From contig CACWPM010000031.1 in NCBI GenBank assembly GCA_902762795.1, forward strand, positions 1-34,751: 34,751 nt of DNA, given 5' to 3'. The DNA is from Fibrobacter succinogenes (GTDB lineage: Bacteria > Fibrobacterota > Fibrobacteria > Fibrobacterales > Fibrobacteraceae). The notes under the pieces were generated by a model. The model saw only the letters and a program-made list of their open reading frames with translations, was not told the origin of the DNA and searched no databases. The position numbers and the translations under genes were made by a program. This document shows positions 32,768-34,751 of this stretch, piece by piece (the first letter of the stretch is position 1; each line of letters opens with the position of its first letter).

Positions 32768-32998
32768 GTGTGCAAGGCGAGAGAAGCGCGAAAATTTATT
32801 TTCGCATTTCCGAGCCGTAGCCACGGACGCCAAAGGCGTCAAAAGTGTGCAAGGCGAGAGAAGCGCAAAAACTTGTTTTTGCATTTCCGAGCCGAAGCCA
32901 CGGACGCCGTAGGCGTCAAAAGCGCACAAGGCGAGTGATGCGCGAAAACTCGTTTTCGCATATCCGAGCCGTAGCAGCGGACGCTGTAGGCGTCAATT
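32768..32998. repeat. Three 77-bp tandem repeats with two hairpins each
   Basis: Units at 32768-32844, 32845-32921 and 32922-32998 are contiguous and of identical length. Each starts GYGYRCAAGGCGAG. Each has a first hairpin (GCGAAAAT/ATTTTCGC, GCAAAAAC/GTTTTTGC and GCGAAAAC/GTTTTCGC in units 1-3) and a second hairpin (GACGCC-AAA-GGCGTC, GACGCC-GTA-GGCGTC and GACGCT-GTA-GGCGTC). Base changes in the first stem are compensated on the other arm. A 15-nt match to the unit start recurs at 33099-33113. Confidence 0.92.
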
Positions 32999-33020
32999 TC
33001 TGCAATTCAGGATGTGAAAG

Positions 33021-33113
33021 GTGACCCCGCAACAAGTGCGGGGTGACAGCGTAGAATGAATGTTTAAGGCGATCCCGACACTAAGGCCGGGGTGACTGAG
33101 CAAGGCGAGAGAA
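33021..33113. repeat. Two REP-like hairpins plus a truncated 77-bp unit
   Basis: GTGACCCCGCAACAAGTGCG with GGGTGAC (33021-33047) and GATCCCGACACTAAGGCCGG with GGTGAC (33071-33096) are two copies of one hairpin element. GCAAGGCGAGAGAAG (33099-33113) equals the start of the 77-bp units. The second half overlaps the 3' end of the acyltransferase gene. Confidence 0.75.
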
Positions 33114-34157
33114 GAACTTAACAATTGTATCGCTTATTCGCTTTAAAATCCAAGAAGCAAATAATATGGCACCCATAGTCAGCCCCAGCAGTACCATGAC
33201 ATTCCATTCCGTAAAGTTCCAGTGCATTCTTTCGAAAATTTTGACAAAAGCCATTTGAGCCCATACAATGCCCACATGCTGCACTAAAAACACACAATAC
33301 GAAAGCGTCGCAAGTTTTTGAACAGTAAGGTCAATCATTTTATAACGCAACAAAAACGGAGCTACATATAACACCACCACAAACAGAGCAATGGCGGCTA
33401 CAGCCCCCAAGCAATCTGTATTGATTCGACCAGGGATATCGACAAACGTGAGCACAACAAACACTAAAGCCAAAACCAAAACGAGTCGCAAATCTTTTAA
33501 TCGATCCAAGTTTTCGACCAGCATAAAACCGATGCAAAATTTCAAAGATAAAGTCACAGGTAAGGCGCCAAACACATCATCATATTCTGCAGGAATCAAG
33601 TATTGACAAGAATAAAGCACCGCAAGAGTAGACAATGTCAAATAGGGCCTATGATGGTAGCATTTGGCAAGCAACGGAAACAATAAGTACAAAAGCACAA
33701 TGGCCCCAACAAACCAGTCCCCGCAAAAAACATAGGTATCAACGCCATACTGCCGAATGTAGCCATCAAAGCCCACTATCGTAAACAACAACTTAAGCGG
33801 ATGCCCCATAAAGAATACGTTGCCATCCGCCATAAAATGGCGGATCATCGTCAAGGGAATATAAAGACTCAAAATCCAAAACGGCGGATAGATTGTCTTG
33901 AAACGCTTTATATAAAATTCCTTAAAAGCACTTTCTTCAGAAAAACCGATTGTTCCATACTTTTTATAAAGTAGCCCTCCCGAAAGAGCTATAAAAAGTG
34001 TAACAGCAATATTCCCAAAATCATAGTTTACTGTTTTACAGAACAAATTAAAGCAAGGGATACCCTCTGCTACATATTGCAATGCGAAATGGTATGTAAC
34101 CACAAACAACATTGCCAACACACGCAAAACATCTAATTCTTGAATACGTTTTTGCAT
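33081..34157 (-). CDS. Acyltransferase family 3 membrane protein (OafA/YrhL-like)
   Basis: 358-aa multi-spanning protein with about ten hydrophobic segments. The N-terminal IQELDVLRVLAMLFVVTYHF carries the acyltransferase-3 pattern of an Arg in helix 1 and the conserved His. LFIALSGGLLYKKYG and FYIKRFKTIYPPFW (about 80-93) are also family-typical. Members transfer acetyl or other acyl groups to sugars of envelope polysaccharides. The last residues (FFSRLAQSPRP) are encoded by dispersed repeat sequence, so the natural C-terminus was probably replaced by repeat insertion. TATTTT lies 6 nt before the ATG, without Shine-Dalgarno. It appears to be a single gene, with no carbohydrate-synthesis neighbours. 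Confidence 0.85.
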   Translation of the reverse strand: MQKRIQELDVLRVLAMLFVVTYHFALQYVAEGIPCFNLFCKTVNYDFGNIAVTLFIALSGGLLYKKYGTIGFSEESAFKEFYIKRFKTIYPPFWILSLYIPLTMIRHFMADGNVFFMGHPLKLLFTIVGFDGYIRQYGVDTYVFCGDWFVGAIVLLYLLFPLLAKCYHHRPYLTLSTLAVLYSCQYLIPAEYDDVFGALPVTLSLKFCIGFMLVENLDRLKDLRLVLVLALVFVVLTFVDIPGRINTDCLGAVAAIALFVVVLYVAPFLLRYKMIDLTVQKLATLSYCVFLVQHVGIVWAQMAFVKIFERMHWNFTEWNVMVLLGLTMGAILFASWILKRISDTIVKFFSRLAQSPRP

Positions 34158-34163
34158 AAAGTT

Positions 34164-34169
34164 AAAATA
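34164..34169 (-). promoter_or_regulatory. -10-like hexamer of the acyltransferase gene, leaderless spacing
   Basis: TATTTT lies 6 nt before the ATG at 34157, with AACTTT between and no Shine-Dalgarno. Confidence 0.45.
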
Positions 34170-34183
34170 GCAAACTAACTAAA

Positions 34184-34218
34184 AAAAGAAATCCCGCAGT
34201 CGCCTGCGGGATTTCTTT
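34184..34218 (-). terminator. Terminator of the rpsA transcript
   Basis: Perfect 15-bp stem AAAGAAATCCCGCAG / CTGCGGGATTTCTTT with a 4-nt loop and a long T run on the minus strand. It lies about 240 nt beyond the rpsA stop codon, with repeat sequence in between, and directly before the acyltransferase promoter. Confidence 0.85.
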
Positions 34219-34259
34219 AAGCTTGTGAAGATGTTGGTTAGCAATAGCTAGACTTAACT

Positions 34260-34446
34260 GGATCCTTCGACTTCGCTCAGGATGACATTACTGTCTACTT
34301 GTACTCTCGCTTCTCCCCACAGAGGATAACTCAACTAAGGCAATAAATTGCCGAGTTTCGTATAGCTCAAGTACCAAATGCTGACCTCGGTCATGCCCAA
34401 GCAAGCTTGGTCGCGACGCTCGGCCTATGCATTTGTCCTACTGCCT
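34260..34446. repeat. Composite repeat: family A and family B copies in the rpsA 3' region
   Basis: The family A copy (GATCCTTCGACTTCGCTCAG followed by GATGAC, 34260-34286) is followed by CTGTCTACTTGTACTCTCGC (34291-34310), and the family B copy (GCTCAAGTACCAAATGCTGA onward, 34365-34442) ends in CTACTGCCTACTT. Nothing else is seen between the rpsA stop and its terminator. Confidence 0.8.
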
Positions 34447-34459
34447 ACTTCCAACTAAA

Positions 34460-34751
34460 TTAAGCTTCAGCTTCTTCGGACTTTTCAGCCTTCTTCTTGG
34501 AAGCCTTCTTCTTCGGAGCAACAGCTTCGCCAATCGTGGTGCCGTTTTCGCCCGGCTTGTGGGAGTCCATCCAAGCCTTGAGTTCAGCGGATTCACGGTT
34601 CTTGAAGTAGTCAACAACGGAGAGGTAGATCTTGCGGTTGTTCTGATCGATTTCGGTCACGACAGCCGGAACTTCGTCGCCAACCTTGAATGCATCGGCC
34701 GGAACCTTGATGTATTCAGCGGTGAGCTTGGAGACCGGGATGAAGCCTTCG
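34460..34751 (-). CDS. rpsA: 30S ribosomal protein S1, C-terminal part (cut by the window edge)
   Basis: 97 codons are visible and the gene continues past 34751. EGFIPVSKL...VGDEVPAVVTEIDQNNRKIYLSVVDY is the second half of an S1 RNA-binding domain of the type found in ribosomal protein S1, which helps load mRNA on the 30S subunit. The tail after the domain is Lys- and Glu-rich (APKKKASKKKAEKSEEAEA), as in several S1 proteins. The terminator is displaced by about 240 nt of repeat sequence. Confidence 0.85.
   Translation of the reverse strand, partial: EGFIPVSKLTAEYIKVPADAFKVGDEVPAVVTEIDQNNRKIYLSVVDYFKNRESAELKAWMDSHKPGENGTTIGEAVAPKKKASKKKAEKSEEAEA

Noticed and set aside
32750-32929. N-terminal extension of coaBC by 60 codons
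   Set aside because: It would translate the 77-bp tandem repeats. The family start motif begins at 32749 and the promoter-like hexamer lies downstream of the extended start.
32768-32998. CRISPR-like array
   Set aside because: The units are contiguous with no unique spacers, only three copies are present and there are no cas genes. It is a tandem hairpin repeat.

Overview
The window looks like chromosome of a Fibrobacter species (Fibrobacterota), close to the rumen fibre-degrader F. succinogenes. This is an inference from content: modular secreted mannanases with CBM35 modules and a shared C-terminal sorting-like domain, poly-serine linkers in a metalloprotease and three lipoproteins, moderate G+C, and housekeeping genes (mnmE, queA, gltX, dnaB, coaBC, 3' end of rpsA) scattered among short dispersed repeats. 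No rRNA, tRNA, CRISPR array, transposase or phage gene was found.

Layout. 1-5443: on the minus strand, a secreted M6-type metalloprotease, a GRP-type sugar permease overlapping mnmE, then a 725-bp AT-rich gap holding a decayed copy of the mnmE 5' end and repeat fragments. 5444-13078: a plus-strand mannan/hemicellulose block: an aldose 1-epimerase-like protein, a CBM35-GH26 enzyme, a GH5 enzyme and a second CBM35-GH26 enzyme, each with its own terminator, so they are probably separate transcripts. 13165-16627: a tightly overlapping plus-strand operon of a GH57/DUF3536 glucan enzyme, a hypoxanthine-type phosphoribosyltransferase and a small membrane protein. 16632-21506: minus-strand gltX, a zinc-ribbon/BON-repeat protein, a WYL regulator and queA. 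21773-23209: a plus-strand sodium:alanine-type symporter. 23297-30248: minus-strand dnaB, mlaE, mlaF and a poly-Ser lipoprotein as one likely operon, followed by two further poly-Ser lipoproteins that are paralogues of each other. 30440-34751: a UDG-like protein, coaBC, a 77-bp tandem hairpin array, an acyltransferase-3 membrane protein and the C-terminal end of ribosomal protein S1.

How the genes work together. GH26 and GH5 enzymes would cut mannan outside the cell or at its surface, and the epimerase and the permease may serve sugar handling. MlaE/MlaF would move lipid between membranes. The rest are tRNA modification, replication, CoA synthesis and translation genes.

The most interesting signals are not classical genes. 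(1) Dispersed palindromic repeats sit in frame inside mnmE and coaBC and supply the C-terminal tail of the acyltransferase. (2) Three exact-length 77-bp tandem units carry hairpins with compensatory base changes. (3) Five genes have a TATYTT -10-like hexamer exactly 6-7 nt before the ATG and no Shine-Dalgarno, which predicts leaderless mRNAs, while neighbours with the motif further upstream do have a Shine-Dalgarno.
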